Assembly (NCBI GenBank): GCA_018713365.1
Contig: DVOU01000035.1
Coordinates: 1-28,389, forward strand
Source of the DNA: Pullichristensenella excrementipullorum
Lineage (GTDB): Bacteria; Bacillota; Clostridia; Christensenellales; Aristaeellaceae
Direction: 5' to 3'
Length of the DNA: 28,389 nt
Notes under the pieces: generated by a model
Database searches by the model: none
Seen by the model: only the letters and a program-made list of their open reading frames with translations
What the model was told of the DNA's origin: nothing
Shown: positions 7,337-14,329 of the stretch, one piece after another
Position numbering within the stretch: the stretch's first letter is position 1
Layout of the letters: every line of letters starts with the position of its first letter
Program-made: the position numbers and the translations under genes

Positions 7337-8716
7337 TTAGCTGTGCGCCCAGTTGTAGGCCGCCTGAATGGCCGCCTGATGGTCCTCATCCACGCGGTCG
7401 CTGCCGTGGGTGCGGCTGTTGGTGAGGTGCAGGCAGACGACGCCATCCATGTTGTTGCCGGAGATGGTGTCCGTGCCGCCGTGCGGCTCGGCATAGAGCG
7501 AGGCGGCGATGCACTTGCCCTCGGCGATGAGGATGACCGGCGTGCGCACGTAGGTCCACTCCCCGCCCAGGCAGGTGAGCAGCTTGGCCGTGTCCGTGGC
7601 CGTGGCCGTCTCAATGTCCATGTGCGAAGTGCCGGTGGTGTACTTGATGCGGATGGTATTGCCGTTGCGGATGTCGAGCAGCGTGTAGTAGCTGCCGCGA
7701 TTCAGGTTGTACTGCGCGGAGGCGTACCAGTCGACCATTTCCACGCTGGCCTTGATCGCGGCGAGCGAAGAGGACTGGGAGCCGCCGCTGCCCGAGCCGC
7801 CGTTGTCCGGCTCCTCGGGGGCCGGCTTTTCATGCGTAAGATAGGCGCTGGGGATATAGCCACCCATGGTGCCGGAGGGGCTGGAGACCTTGCAGAAATC
7901 GCCGCAGACGCCGGTGACGATGACGGCGGTGCCCGCGTTGATGCAGGTGACCACGCTGGAAGAGGTGGACGGGCTCGCGTAGACCTTCACCGGCACGGTG
8001 GTGTAGCCGGGGGTCGGCTCGTAGGCTTCCACGGGGGCGCTGCTCAGGTAGCCGCTGTAAATGTAGCCGCAGCTCATGCCGCTGCCGTTCAGCACCTGGA
8101 AGCATTCGCCGGACTGGCCGATGACGCGCACCGCCGTGCCCTGCGGCACATAGCCAAGGCGCGCGGATGAGGAGGCCGGCTGGGCATAGACCACGGCGTC
8201 GCGCGTGGCGTAGCGCGTGGTATAGGTGGGCTGGGTGCGGCTGAGGTACGCGGCGGGGATATAGCCGCTGCACGCGCCGGAAACGCTGGTGACGTGGCAG
8301 AAGCTGCCGTTGGTGCCGGTGACGTACACCTGCGTGCCCCACGGCAGGGTCGCGAGCGCGCCCGAAGAGGTCGAGGGGCCGCGATAGACGGTCACGCTGC
8401 GCGTGGCGTAGCCGGCGACGGGGGTGGCGTAGTTGTTGTCCGCCGAGCCGGTGGAGATGGGTTCGAGGTAGTTGACGTTCGTATAACCGATCTTGCCGCC
8501 GCCAGTGACCTTTGCCCACTCGCCGCGAACTTCGATGACGCCCACCGTGGCGCCGGTATCGAGATAGCCCGCGTAAGTCTCCTGCGAGAACACGGGGGCA
8601 TTGAAGATAGGCAGATCGTCCCGGGTAACCCTTGCGCCGACCGCCGCCTGCGCGCTGCCGAGCAACATCGACACCGCCAAAGCCGCGATCGCAAGCCGCC
8701 TGAGCATGCTCTTCAC
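7337..8716 (-). CDS. Secreted protein with SH3-like repeats and a possible L,D-transpeptidase-like domain
   Basis: 459 residues. A signal peptide (about 1-24, MLRRLAIAALAVSMLLGSAQA) sends it out of the cell. Four bacterial SH3-like repeats follow at about 25-88, 102-160, 165-226 and 236-294, each ending in a GY(I/T)..(A/N)YL type motif; such repeats usually bind cell wall. A Pro/Gly/Ser linker (296-318) leads to a C-terminal domain with conserved-looking His365-x-Asp367, Pro-His412-Gly, Cys428-Leu-His430, His437 and His446. His412 and Cys428 are 15 residues apart, as in the YkuD-type L,D-transpeptidase HG...GC motif, but the overall match is weak. The start is GTG at 8716, 7 nt after GGGAGG. 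It lies between HK2 and the ATP-grasp genes, all on one strand. Confidence 0.85.
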   Translation of the reverse strand: MKSMLRRLAIAALAVSMLLGSAQAAVGARVTRDDLPIFNAPVFSQETYAGYLDTGATVGVIEVRGEWAKVTGGGKIGYTNVNYLEPISTGSADNNYATPVAGYATRSVTVYRGPSTSSGALATLPWGTQVYVTGTNGSFCHVTSVSGACSGYIPAAYLSRTQPTYTTRYATRDAVVYAQPASSSARLGYVPQGTAVRVIGQSGECFQVLNGSGMSCGYIYSGYLSSAPVEAYEPTPGYTTVPVKVYASPSTSSSVVTCINAGTAVIVTGVCGDFCKVSSPSGTMGGYIPSAYLTHEKPAPEEPDNGGSGSGGSQSSSLAAIKASVEMVDWYASAQYNLNRGSYYTLLDIRNGNTIRIKYTTGTSHMDIETATATDTAKLLTCLGGEWTYVRTPVILIAEGKCIAASLYAEPHGGTDTISGNNMDGVVCLHLTNSRTHGSDRVDEDHQAAIQAAYNWAHS

Positions 8717-8753
8717 GCAGTCGCCTCCCTTGTGCTTGTTTCAGTCACGCACT

Positions 8754-8782
8754 ATTATATTGCAAAATTGTGACGATTGCAA
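8754..8782 (-). promoter_or_regulatory. Promoter of the SH3-repeat gene
   Basis: Minus-strand TTGCAA (8782-8777), a 17-bp spacer, then TATAAT (8759-8754). The predicted start is about 30 bp upstream of the GTG codon. TTGCAA occurs again just before the -10 (8765-8760). This is a near-consensus housekeeping promoter. Confidence 0.8.
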
Positions 8783-8818
8783 GCCCAATGAGAGATAAAA
8801 TCGAAATTCAAGGACAAT

Positions 8819-8838
8819 TTTTCACAATCTTTTCACAA
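8819..8838 (-). promoter_or_regulatory. 11-bp phased direct repeat upstream of the SH3-repeat gene
   Basis: TTGTGAAAA occurs twice on the minus strand (8838-8830 and 8827-8819), start to start exactly 11 bp. It lies about 70-90 bp before the predicted transcription start. Two same-face direct repeats are typical of OmpR/PhoB-type regulator sites; RR2 is encoded next door. Confidence 0.5.
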
Positions 8839-8866
8839 CGAAGCCCACGAGCGCGCAAAGATTTGG

Positions 8867-10156
8867 TCAAAAGCCTTCTTTTTCCCCGGGCGCGGGCAGT
8901 TCGAGGATGGCGTAATAGCGGTCGCCGGCGCGCTCGGTGTGCAGCGCGCCGCCCATCATTTCCGCCTGCCGGGCGGCGGAGCGACAGCCGATGTTGGTGC
9001 CCTCGCGGCGGTCGGCGTCCTCGCGCACGAAGTTGTCAAAGTGGACAAAGGCGCGCGGGCCGTTGACCACCACATAGGTGAGTACATCGCGCGCGGGGTC
9101 GGCGTAGCGAAGGATGTTGGAGGTCATGTTGTCGAAGATGCGCGTAAGCCCCGGCAGGTAGGCGCGCAGTTTCAGCCCCTGCGGCACGGCCTGACAGTCC
9201 ACAGCAAAGCCCCGCAGGCGCAGAAACTCCGCCTGATCGCCCAGGAGCCGCGCAAGCACCTGCGTGCCGTCCACATCTTCCATGATCGGCTCCGGGCCCT
9301 TTTCGCCGGAAAAGACGAGGAAATAGGAAAACAGTTCCTCGATGCGCTCGCGCAGTTCTCCGGTGGCCTTGGCGGCCTTTTCCACGCAGGCGCGCATGCC
9401 TTTGGCATCATCCCGGTAGCGCTCGCTCAACGCCAGTTCCAGATAGCTGGATTGCTTGGTCAGCGGCGTGCGCAGATCGTGCGAGAGCGCGCCGATCAGT
9501 TCCTGGTTGGCGCGCACAGCCTCGCTTTCGCGCTCCATGCGCGCGGCGATGGCCAGGCGCATCTGGTCAAAGCTCTGGGCAAGTTCCGCCAATTCCGTCT
9601 TGCCCTTCAATTTCACCTCGTGGGAGAGATCGCCGCCGGCGATGAGGGCCATGTCCCCGGAAAGGTGCTTGATGTCCGAGGAGATGCGCCGCGCGTAGGG
9701 GGCGATGATGAGCAGCGCCGCCGCCAGCGCCAGCACCGCGGCCACGAGGGTGATCTGCTGGTCGTAGGCGTTGGAGGTGACGTAGGGCACGACGGAGACG
9801 GCGCGGTCGGCAAACTGGATGACGTAATCGCCGTTGTCCGGGGTGCGCTGATCGTAGAAAAAGCCGATGCCGATGTTGTCGCTGAGCCAGACGCTGATCT
9901 GCATGTAGTCCGATGAGCTGATGCCATTGTCGGTGACGTAGTTTTGCAGATCGTGCAGCATTTCCTGCTTGTATTCCTCGCTGAAAAGGCGCTCGTAGAT
10001 GATGGTATTTTGCGCCCACGAGCCCAGTTGGGTGACGCCGATGTAGACGATCACGCCCAGCACCAGCGCCGCCAGCATGTTGAGCAGCAGGCGCAGGCCG
10101 ATGCGCGAATGGCGCAGGGCGATCTTCGGCGTTTTTTCGCTCTTGCCGCTATTCAA
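8867..10156 (-). CDS. Sensor histidine kinase HK2 with atypical ATPase boxes
   Basis: 429 residues, partner of RR2. Membrane helices at about 22-44 and 135-153 flank an outside sensor domain of about 90 residues. A HAMP region (about 155-205) and the acceptor His226 in GALSHDLRTPLT follow. The ATPase domain keeps an N-box (DNMTSNILRYAD, 342-353) but the usual G1 DxGxG reads DNFVRED (374-380) and G2 reads GTNIGCRSA. Some Clostridial kinases of this type have an Asn-centred G1 and are still thought active, so this is not clear decay. The start is TTG at 10156 after AAAGGGG, overlapping the RR2 stop by 8 bp, so the two are coupled. Confidence 0.9.
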   Translation of the reverse strand: MNSGKSEKTPKIALRHSRIGLRLLLNMLAALVLGVIVYIGVTQLGSWAQNTIIYERLFSEEYKQEMLHDLQNYVTDNGISSSDYMQISVWLSDNIGIGFFYDQRTPDNGDYVIQFADRAVSVVPYVTSNAYDQQITLVAAVLALAAALLIIAPYARRISSDIKHLSGDMALIAGGDLSHEVKLKGKTELAELAQSFDQMRLAIAARMERESEAVRANQELIGALSHDLRTPLTKQSSYLELALSERYRDDAKGMRACVEKAAKATGELRERIEELFSYFLVFSGEKGPEPIMEDVDGTQVLARLLGDQAEFLRLRGFAVDCQAVPQGLKLRAYLPGLTRIFDNMTSNILRYADPARDVLTYVVVNGPRAFVHFDNFVREDADRREGTNIGCRSAARQAEMMGGALHTERAGDRYYAILELPAPGEKEGF

Positions 10157-10847
10157 CGCGATACCCCTTTCCCCAGACGGTCTTGACGATGCGCGGGTTT
10201 TGCGGATCGTCCTCGATCTTGGCGCGCAATTTGCGGATATGCACCATCACGGTGTTGGCGCTGACGGAAAAATACGGCTCGCCCCAGACGCTTTCATAGA
10301 GGTTTTCCGCGGAGAAAATTTTGCCGCGATGCTCCATCATCAGGCGCAAAAGGCGGTATTCCAGTTCCGTGAGCGACAGTTCGCGGCCGTCCTTGAAGAC
10401 CTCGTTGAAGCGCCTGTCCACGCGCAGGCCGTGGGCGCAGAGGCAACCGGTGTCCGACGCTTCCTCCTTGCCGCCGTAGACGTGGTAGCGCCGCAGAAGC
10501 GCCTTGACGCGCGAGAGCAGTTCGGCGTTGGAGAAGGGCTTGGACAGGTAATCGTCGCCGCCGGCGGAAAAGCCAAGGGTGAGGTCGGTGTCCATGCCCC
10601 GGGCGGTGAGGAAGAAGATGGGCACGTTGGAGGTCTCGCGGACGCGGGCGCAGGTCTTGTAGCCGGAAAGGCCGGGCATCATCACATCGAGGATGATGAG
10701 ATCGACGCTCGCGCCGCGTCCGAGCAGGTCAAGGGCGGCCTCGCCGCTGTCGGCCTGCAAAACGGCGTAGCCCTCGCCGGTGAGCAAAAGTTCCAGCAGT
10801 TCGCGGATCTCCGCGTCGTCGTCCACGAGGAGGATGGTGGCGCGCAT
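10149..10847 (-). CDS. OmpR/PhoB-family response regulator RR2
   Basis: 232 residues. The receiver domain has the acidic pocket VDDD (8-11), phospho-acceptor Asp54 (IILDVMMPG), the Thr of FFLTARG and the Lys of LSKPFS. The C-terminal winged helix includes SLTELEYRLLRLMM and ends in VWGKGYRVE. ATG at 10847 is chosen, since AAAGGAAG lies just before it and MRATILLVDDD is a normal family N-terminus; the frame is open 16 codons further up. It is coupled to HK2. The promoter upstream shares a long motif with that of the membrane-protein unit at 24399-25765, which suggests autoregulation and a second target. Confidence 0.95.
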   Translation of the reverse strand: MRATILLVDDDAEIRELLELLLTGEGYAVLQADSGEAALDLLGRGASVDLIILDVMMPGLSGYKTCARVRETSNVPIFFLTARGMDTDLTLGFSAGGDDYLSKPFSNAELLSRVKALLRRYHVYGGKEEASDTGCLCAHGLRVDRRFNEVFKDGRELSLTELEYRLLRLMMEHRGKIFSAENLYESVWGEPYFSVSANTVMVHIRKLRAKIEDDPQNPRIVKTVWGKGYRVE

Positions 10848-10862
10848 GGTGCTTCCTTTCTC

Positions 10863-10917
10863 ATTATCGCCGTTTGTTCTGAAAAACGGGCGCATGGTTT
10901 TCTGAAAAATTCTTAAA
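10863..10917 (-). promoter_or_regulatory. RR2-HK2 promoter with phased regulator boxes
   Basis: On the minus strand TTTAAGAATTTTTCAGAA (10917-10900) contains TTAAGAA and TTCAGAA starting 10 bp apart. A further TTCAGAA begins 23 bp after the previous one (within 10886-10877). The -10 is GATAAT (10868-10863) and the -35 position is poor (GCCCGT), which suggests activator dependence. The same layout occurs at 24319-24373. Confidence 0.7.
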
Positions 10918-10925
10918 GACGGGCG

Positions 10926-11258
10926 TCAGTGGGTGTATTCAAACACCTTTGCGCCCTCGGGGAGTTCCTGTTTGACCAGTTCCAGCATCTTGCGGAAGAA
11001 GGGGCAGGGGTAGCCGATGGGCGTGCCCTTGCCGATGCAGGAGGCGAAGGCGATGGCGTCCGCGCCGCGCTCGACGAGCAGGCGGGCGCGCAAGGGGGCG
11101 CGCTTGCCGGGGCAGCCGCCGCAATTGGTGAAGCCGATCAGTTCGATGGGTTCGGAGATGCTCTGGAAGGCGCCTTCGTGGGCGGCGAGCAGGCGGAAGC
11201 CCGTGGTGCCGGGGCAGTAGTCCTCGGTCTGCATGCAGCGGATGATGCCGAGTTTCAT
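10926..11258 (-). CDS. CGGC-domain protein
   Basis: 110 residues with the cysteine motif Cys46-Gly-Gly-Cys49 (TNCGGCPGKR) plus Cys8, Cys15, Cys74 and Cys85 in small conserved-looking clusters. This matches the small CGGC-domain family, whose cysteines probably bind a metal or take part in redox chemistry; the exact function is not known. No signal peptide is seen, so it is cytoplasmic. ATG at 11258 has GAGG 8 nt upstream and its own near-consensus promoter. It ends 9 bp before the RR2 promoter motifs with no terminator between, so its transcript may run into RR2-HK2. Confidence 0.85.
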   Translation of the reverse strand: MKLGIIRCMQTEDYCPGTTGFRLLAAHEGAFQSISEPIELIGFTNCGGCPGKRAPLRARLLVERGADAIAFASCIGKGTPIGYPCPFFRKMLELVKQELPEGAKVFEYTH

Positions 11259-11291
11259 GGGGCATGCCTCGCTTTCGTGGGGGATGGTTTT

Positions 11292-11320
11292 ATTATAGCA
11301 CGGAAGGGGGCGGTTGTCAG
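11292..11320 (-). promoter_or_regulatory. Promoter of the CGGC-domain gene
   Basis: Minus-strand CTGACA (11320-11315), a 17-bp spacer, then TATAAT (11297-11292). The predicted transcript starts about 25 bp before the ATG. Confidence 0.8.
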
Positions 11321-11346
11321 CAGGGGGCGTGGGTGGAGCGACGCTG

Positions 11347-11593
11347 CCTTGCCTGCGGCAAGGAGGCGCTGCGGCGGGCGGGGGCGACGCTGTTTGCCCC
11401 TGCGGGGCAAAGGCGCTGCGGAGGGGGCGCGCGCCCGGATTTTGGGTGCAAGGGTGGTTTGGGGGAAAAGAAGCCCCGCGCGCCCATCGAAGTCTGACGG
11501 GCGCGCGGGGGACGGGGAACGGGGGTGACGCTGGGCTCTGCCCAGACCCGCCGGGCTCTGCCCGGACCCGCTTAAGGACCTGAGGTCCTTAAG
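11347..11593. repeat. Second hairpin array, downstream of pyrI
   Basis: This fills the 388-bp gap between pyrI and the CGGC gene. Stems are 11347-11353/11357-11363 (7 bp, loop TGC), 11393-11400/11404-11411 (8 bp, loop TGC), 11474-11485/11499-11510 (12 bp, the operon terminator), 11531-11536/11540-11545 (6 bp), 11551-11556/11560-11565 (6 bp) and 11571-11580/11584-11593 (10 bp perfect, loop TGA). The first two stems sit in repeated GACGCTG...GGCGCTGCGG contexts about 46 bp apart. No gene is seen here. Confidence 0.8.
11466..11510 (-). terminator. Intrinsic terminator of the pyr operon
   Basis: On the minus strand CCCCGCGCGCCC (11510-11499) pairs perfectly with GGGCGCGCGGGG (11485-11474), loop of 13 nt, followed by CTTCTTTT. 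It lies 137 bp past the pyrI stop, and smaller hairpins lie between. Confidence 0.85.
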
Positions 11594-11646
11594 AATCTCC
11601 CAGTTGCCTCCGGCGGGGTTACGGGGTGACGGGGTGGGCGTTGGGG

Positions 11647-12063
11647 CTACTTGGCCTGGCCCTCGCAGTAGAGGCAGCGGTAGACGCGATGTTCGCGGTC
11701 GGTGAGCTTGAACACCTGCGGCAATTCCTGCTCCGTGGTGGTGATACAGCGGGGGTTTTTGCACTTGATGATATTGGTGATCGTCTCCGGCAGTTCCGGG
11801 TGGCGCTTCTCGGCCAGCACGCCATCGACGATGACGTTGATGGTGATATCCGGGTCGATATACCCCAGGGCATCGAGGTCCACATCCAGCGCCCGGTCGA
11901 TCTTGATGATGTCCTTCTTCCCCATCAGTTCGCTGGGCGCGTTCTTGATGATGGCCACGGAGCAATCCAGCGCTTCGAGGTTGAGCAGCTTATAGATCTC
12001 CATCGCCTTGCCGGCGCGGATATGGTCGATGACGATGCCGTTGCGAATCGCGTCTATATTCAT
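11647..12063 (-). CDS. pyrI: Aspartate carbamoyltransferase regulatory chain PyrI
   Basis: 138 residues. The N-terminal nucleotide-binding domain (about 1-98) resembles the allosteric domain that binds CTP/ATP in the enterobacterial enzyme. The C-terminal zinc domain has Cys101, Cys106, Cys130 and Cys133, which hold the Zn ion that joins regulatory to catalytic chains. Its ATG overlaps the pyrB stop as ATGA, so both chains are made together. The presence of PyrI implies a multi-chain, nucleotide-regulated ATCase rather than a bare PyrB trimer. Confidence 0.96.
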   Translation of the reverse strand: MNIDAIRNGIVIDHIRAGKAMEIYKLLNLEALDCSVAIIKNAPSELMGKKDIIKIDRALDVDLDALGYIDPDITINVIVDGVLAEKRHPELPETITNIIKCKNPRCITTTEQELPQVFKLTDREHRVYRCLYCEGQAK

Positions 12064-12977
12064 ACTTCCACCCCCAGCAGTTTCAGGATCAGCGCCATGC
12101 GCATGTACTTGCCGTTGAGCGCCTGTTTGAAGTAGCAGGCGCGCGGGTCGTCGTCAATGGCCACGGAAATTTCGTTCACCCTCGGCAGCGGGTGGAGGAT
12201 GGAGAGGCTCTCCTTGGCGGTCTTGAGCTTTTCCGGGGTGAGGATGTAGCTGTCCTTGAGGCGCACGTACTCGTCCTCGTTGAAGAAGCGCTCCCTTTGC
12301 ACGCGCGTCATGTACAGAACGTCCAGTTCGGGCATGACGCTCTCCAGATCGGTGGTCTGCGTATAGGGGATGCCCTTCTTTTGCAGGATGTCCTTTTTGA
12401 CGTAGCTGGGCAGCTTGAGTTCCTCCGGAGAGATGAGGACGAAGCGCACGTTCTCATAGCGGGCCATGGCCTCGATCAGCGAATGCACGGTGCGGCCGAA
12501 CTTGAGGTCGCCGCACAGACCAATGGTCAGGTTCGTAAAGCGGCCCTTTTCGCGCCAGATGGTCAAAAGGTCGGCCAGCGTCTGCGTGGGGTGGTTGTGG
12601 CCGCCGTCGCCGGCGTTGATCACCGGCACGTCCGCCTTCATTGAGGCCACCAGCGGCGCGCCTTCCTTGGAATGGCGCATGGCGATGATGTCCGCATAGC
12701 AGGAGACGACCTTCACGGTGTCGGAAACGCTCTCGCCCTTGGATGCCGAGGACGAGGCCGCCTCGGAAAAGCCCAGCACCTGCCCGCCCAGTTCGTACAT
12801 GGCCGCCTCAAAGCTGAGGCGCGTGCGCGTGGAGGGCTCGAAAAACAGCGTCGCCAGCTTCTTGCCGTGGCAGGCCTCGGCGTATTTTTGCGGGTCGGCA
12901 ATGATGTCCTCCGCTGTGGCGATGAGGCCGGCGATCTCCTCCGCCGAGAGTTCGAGGATATTGATGAGGCTTCTCAT
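12060..12977 (-). CDS. pyrB: Aspartate carbamoyltransferase catalytic chain PyrB
   Basis: 305 residues, catalysing carbamoyl phosphate plus aspartate to carbamoyl aspartate. Carbamoyl-phosphate site FFEPSTRTRLSFE (Ser49-Thr52), the Ser/Lys loop SASKGES (77-83), GGHNHPTQTLADL with His129, and HPLPR in the C-terminal domain are all present. The length is normal. It overlaps pyrE upstream (ATGA) and pyrI downstream (ATGA). It consumes the product of the CarAB pair encoded in the same operon. Confidence 0.98.
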   Translation of the reverse strand: MRSLINILELSAEEIAGLIATAEDIIADPQKYAEACHGKKLATLFFEPSTRTRLSFEAAMYELGGQVLGFSEAASSSASKGESVSDTVKVVSCYADIIAMRHSKEGAPLVASMKADVPVINAGDGGHNHPTQTLADLLTIWREKGRFTNLTIGLCGDLKFGRTVHSLIEAMARYENVRFVLISPEELKLPSYVKKDILQKKGIPYTQTTDLESVMPELDVLYMTRVQRERFFNEDEYVRLKDSYILTPEKLKTAKESLSILHPLPRVNEISVAIDDDPRACYFKQALNGKYMRMALILKLLGVEV

Positions 12978-13618
12978 TTTGCGCCTCCGATCCAGCGCTC
13001 GTCCGAGGGGTCATCGCGGAAGGCCAGCAGGCGGGCGATGTCTTCTTCCTTGATATAGCCCTCGCGCGCAGCCACGCGGCAGACGGCGTCGAAGTTGGAA
13101 AGACTGATGTTCTGGACGTTCGCGGCGGCGAGGCGGTCAAGGCCCTTCTTCATGCCGTAGGTGAAGATGCTGGCGATGCCCAGCACCTGCGCGCCGGCTT
13201 CGCGCAGCACATTGACCACTTCGATGACGCTGCCGCCGGTGGAGATGAGGTCCTCGACGACCACGACTTTCTGGCCCTTTTCCAATTTGCCCTCGATCTG
13301 GTTGCCGCGGCCATGATCCTTGGCCCCGGAACGCACGTAGCCCATGGGCAGGCCGAGGATGTGGGCGGTGATGGCGGCGTGGGCGATGCCGGCGGTGGAG
13401 GTGCCCATCAGCACTTCGCAGTCCGGGTAGTGGTTGCGGATGGTTTCGGCGAGGCCGTTTTCCACATCCAGGCGCACCTGCGGCGCGGTGAGCGTGAGGC
13501 GGTTATCGCAGTAAACGGGGCTTTTGATGCCGCTGGCCCAGGTGAAGGGCTGCTCCGGGCGCAGGAAAACCGCGCCGATGGAGAGCAGGTCGCGGGCGAT
13601 CCTCTCTTGCAGTTCCAT
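12974..13618 (-). CDS. pyrE: Orotate phosphoribosyltransferase PyrE
   Basis: 214 residues, joining orotate and PRPP to make OMP. The PRPP-binding motif VVVVEDLISTGGS is at 118-130, and the flexible-loop basic residues lie in RSGAKDHGRGNQIEG (96-110). ATG at 13618 follows AAGGAGGAG, which sits in the 12-bp gap after pyrF. It overlaps pyrB by 4 bp. Length is normal for the longer Firmicute-type enzyme. Confidence 0.97.
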   Translation of the reverse strand: MELQERIARDLLSIGAVFLRPEQPFTWASGIKSPVYCDNRLTLTAPQVRLDVENGLAETIRNHYPDCEVLMGTSTAGIAHAAITAHILGLPMGYVRSGAKDHGRGNQIEGKLEKGQKVVVVEDLISTGGSVIEVVNVLREAGAQVLGIASIFTYGMKKGLDRLAAANVQNISLSNFDAVCRVAAREGYIKEEDIARLLAFRDDPSDERWIGGAK

Positions 13619-13630
13619 ATCTTCTCCTCC

Positions 13631-14329
13631 TTATCCGACGAAGCCTTGCAGGCAGCGCTCGTAGGCTTCCACGGGGTCTTCCGCTTGGGTGATGGGGCGG
13701 CCGACGACGATGTAGTCCGAGCCCAGTTCACGGGCCTTTTCCGGGGTGGTGACGCGCTTCTGGTCGCCCGTGTCGCCGCCGGCGAAGCGCACGCCGGGGG
13801 TGACGGTGACAAAGTTCTCGCCGCAGCGCTTATGCACCTCGCCCGCCTCCAGCGGCGAGCAGACCACGCCGTCCAGCCCGGCGGTGCGGGCCAGCTGCGC
13901 GTAGTGCATCACCACTTCGGGGAGCGGCTTTTCGATGAGCAGTTCCTTTTCCATGCGCATTTGGTCGGTGCTGGTCAGCTGCGTGACGGCGATGAGCAGC
14001 GGGCGGGTGCCGTCCGGGCGGGTCAGGCCTTCGAGGGCAGCCTCCATCATGGCGATGGTGCCGAAGGCGTGGAGGTTGGTCATGTCCACGTCCAGCTGCG
14101 AAAGCGAGCGCATGCCGCCCTTGACGGTGTTGGGGATGTCGCAGAGTTTGAGATCTAAGAAAATCTTGTGGCCGCGGCGCTTGATCTCGCGCACGATCTG
14201 CGGCCCTTCGGCGTAGAAAAGTTCCATGCCGATCTTCACGAAGGGCTTTTTGCCGGTGAAGCGGTCGAGGAAGGCAAGCGTTTCCTCACGGCCGGGGAAG
14301 TCGAGGGCGATGATGACGTCTTTACCCAT
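13631..14329 (-). CDS. pyrF: Orotidine 5'-phosphate decarboxylase PyrF
   Basis: 232 residues, last step of UMP synthesis. The catalytic set is visible: Asp10 in IALDF, Lys32 in VKIG, and Asp59-x-Lys61-x-x-Asp64 in LDLKLCDIPNTV. TPGVRF and VGRPIT near the C-terminus bind phosphate. ATG at 14329 overlaps the pyrD stop by 8 bp. It is the short bacterial type, like that of Bacillus. Confidence 0.97.
   Translation of the reverse strand: MGKDVIIALDFPGREETLAFLDRFTGKKPFVKIGMELFYAEGPQIVREIKRRGHKIFLDLKLCDIPNTVKGGMRSLSQLDVDMTNLHAFGTIAMMEAALEGLTRPDGTRPLLIAVTQLTSTDQMRMEKELLIEKPLPEVVMHYAQLARTAGLDGVVCSPLEAGEVHKRCGENFVTVTPGVRFAGGDTGDQKRVTTPEKARELGSDYIVVGRPITQAEDPVEAYERCLQGFVG

Noticed and set aside
7204..7614. 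N-terminal extension of ATP-grasp copy A by about 137 codons
   Set aside because: The extension is antisense to the SH3-repeat gene, low in complexity, and has no ribosome site. TTG at 7203 has AAGGAG and gives the family length.
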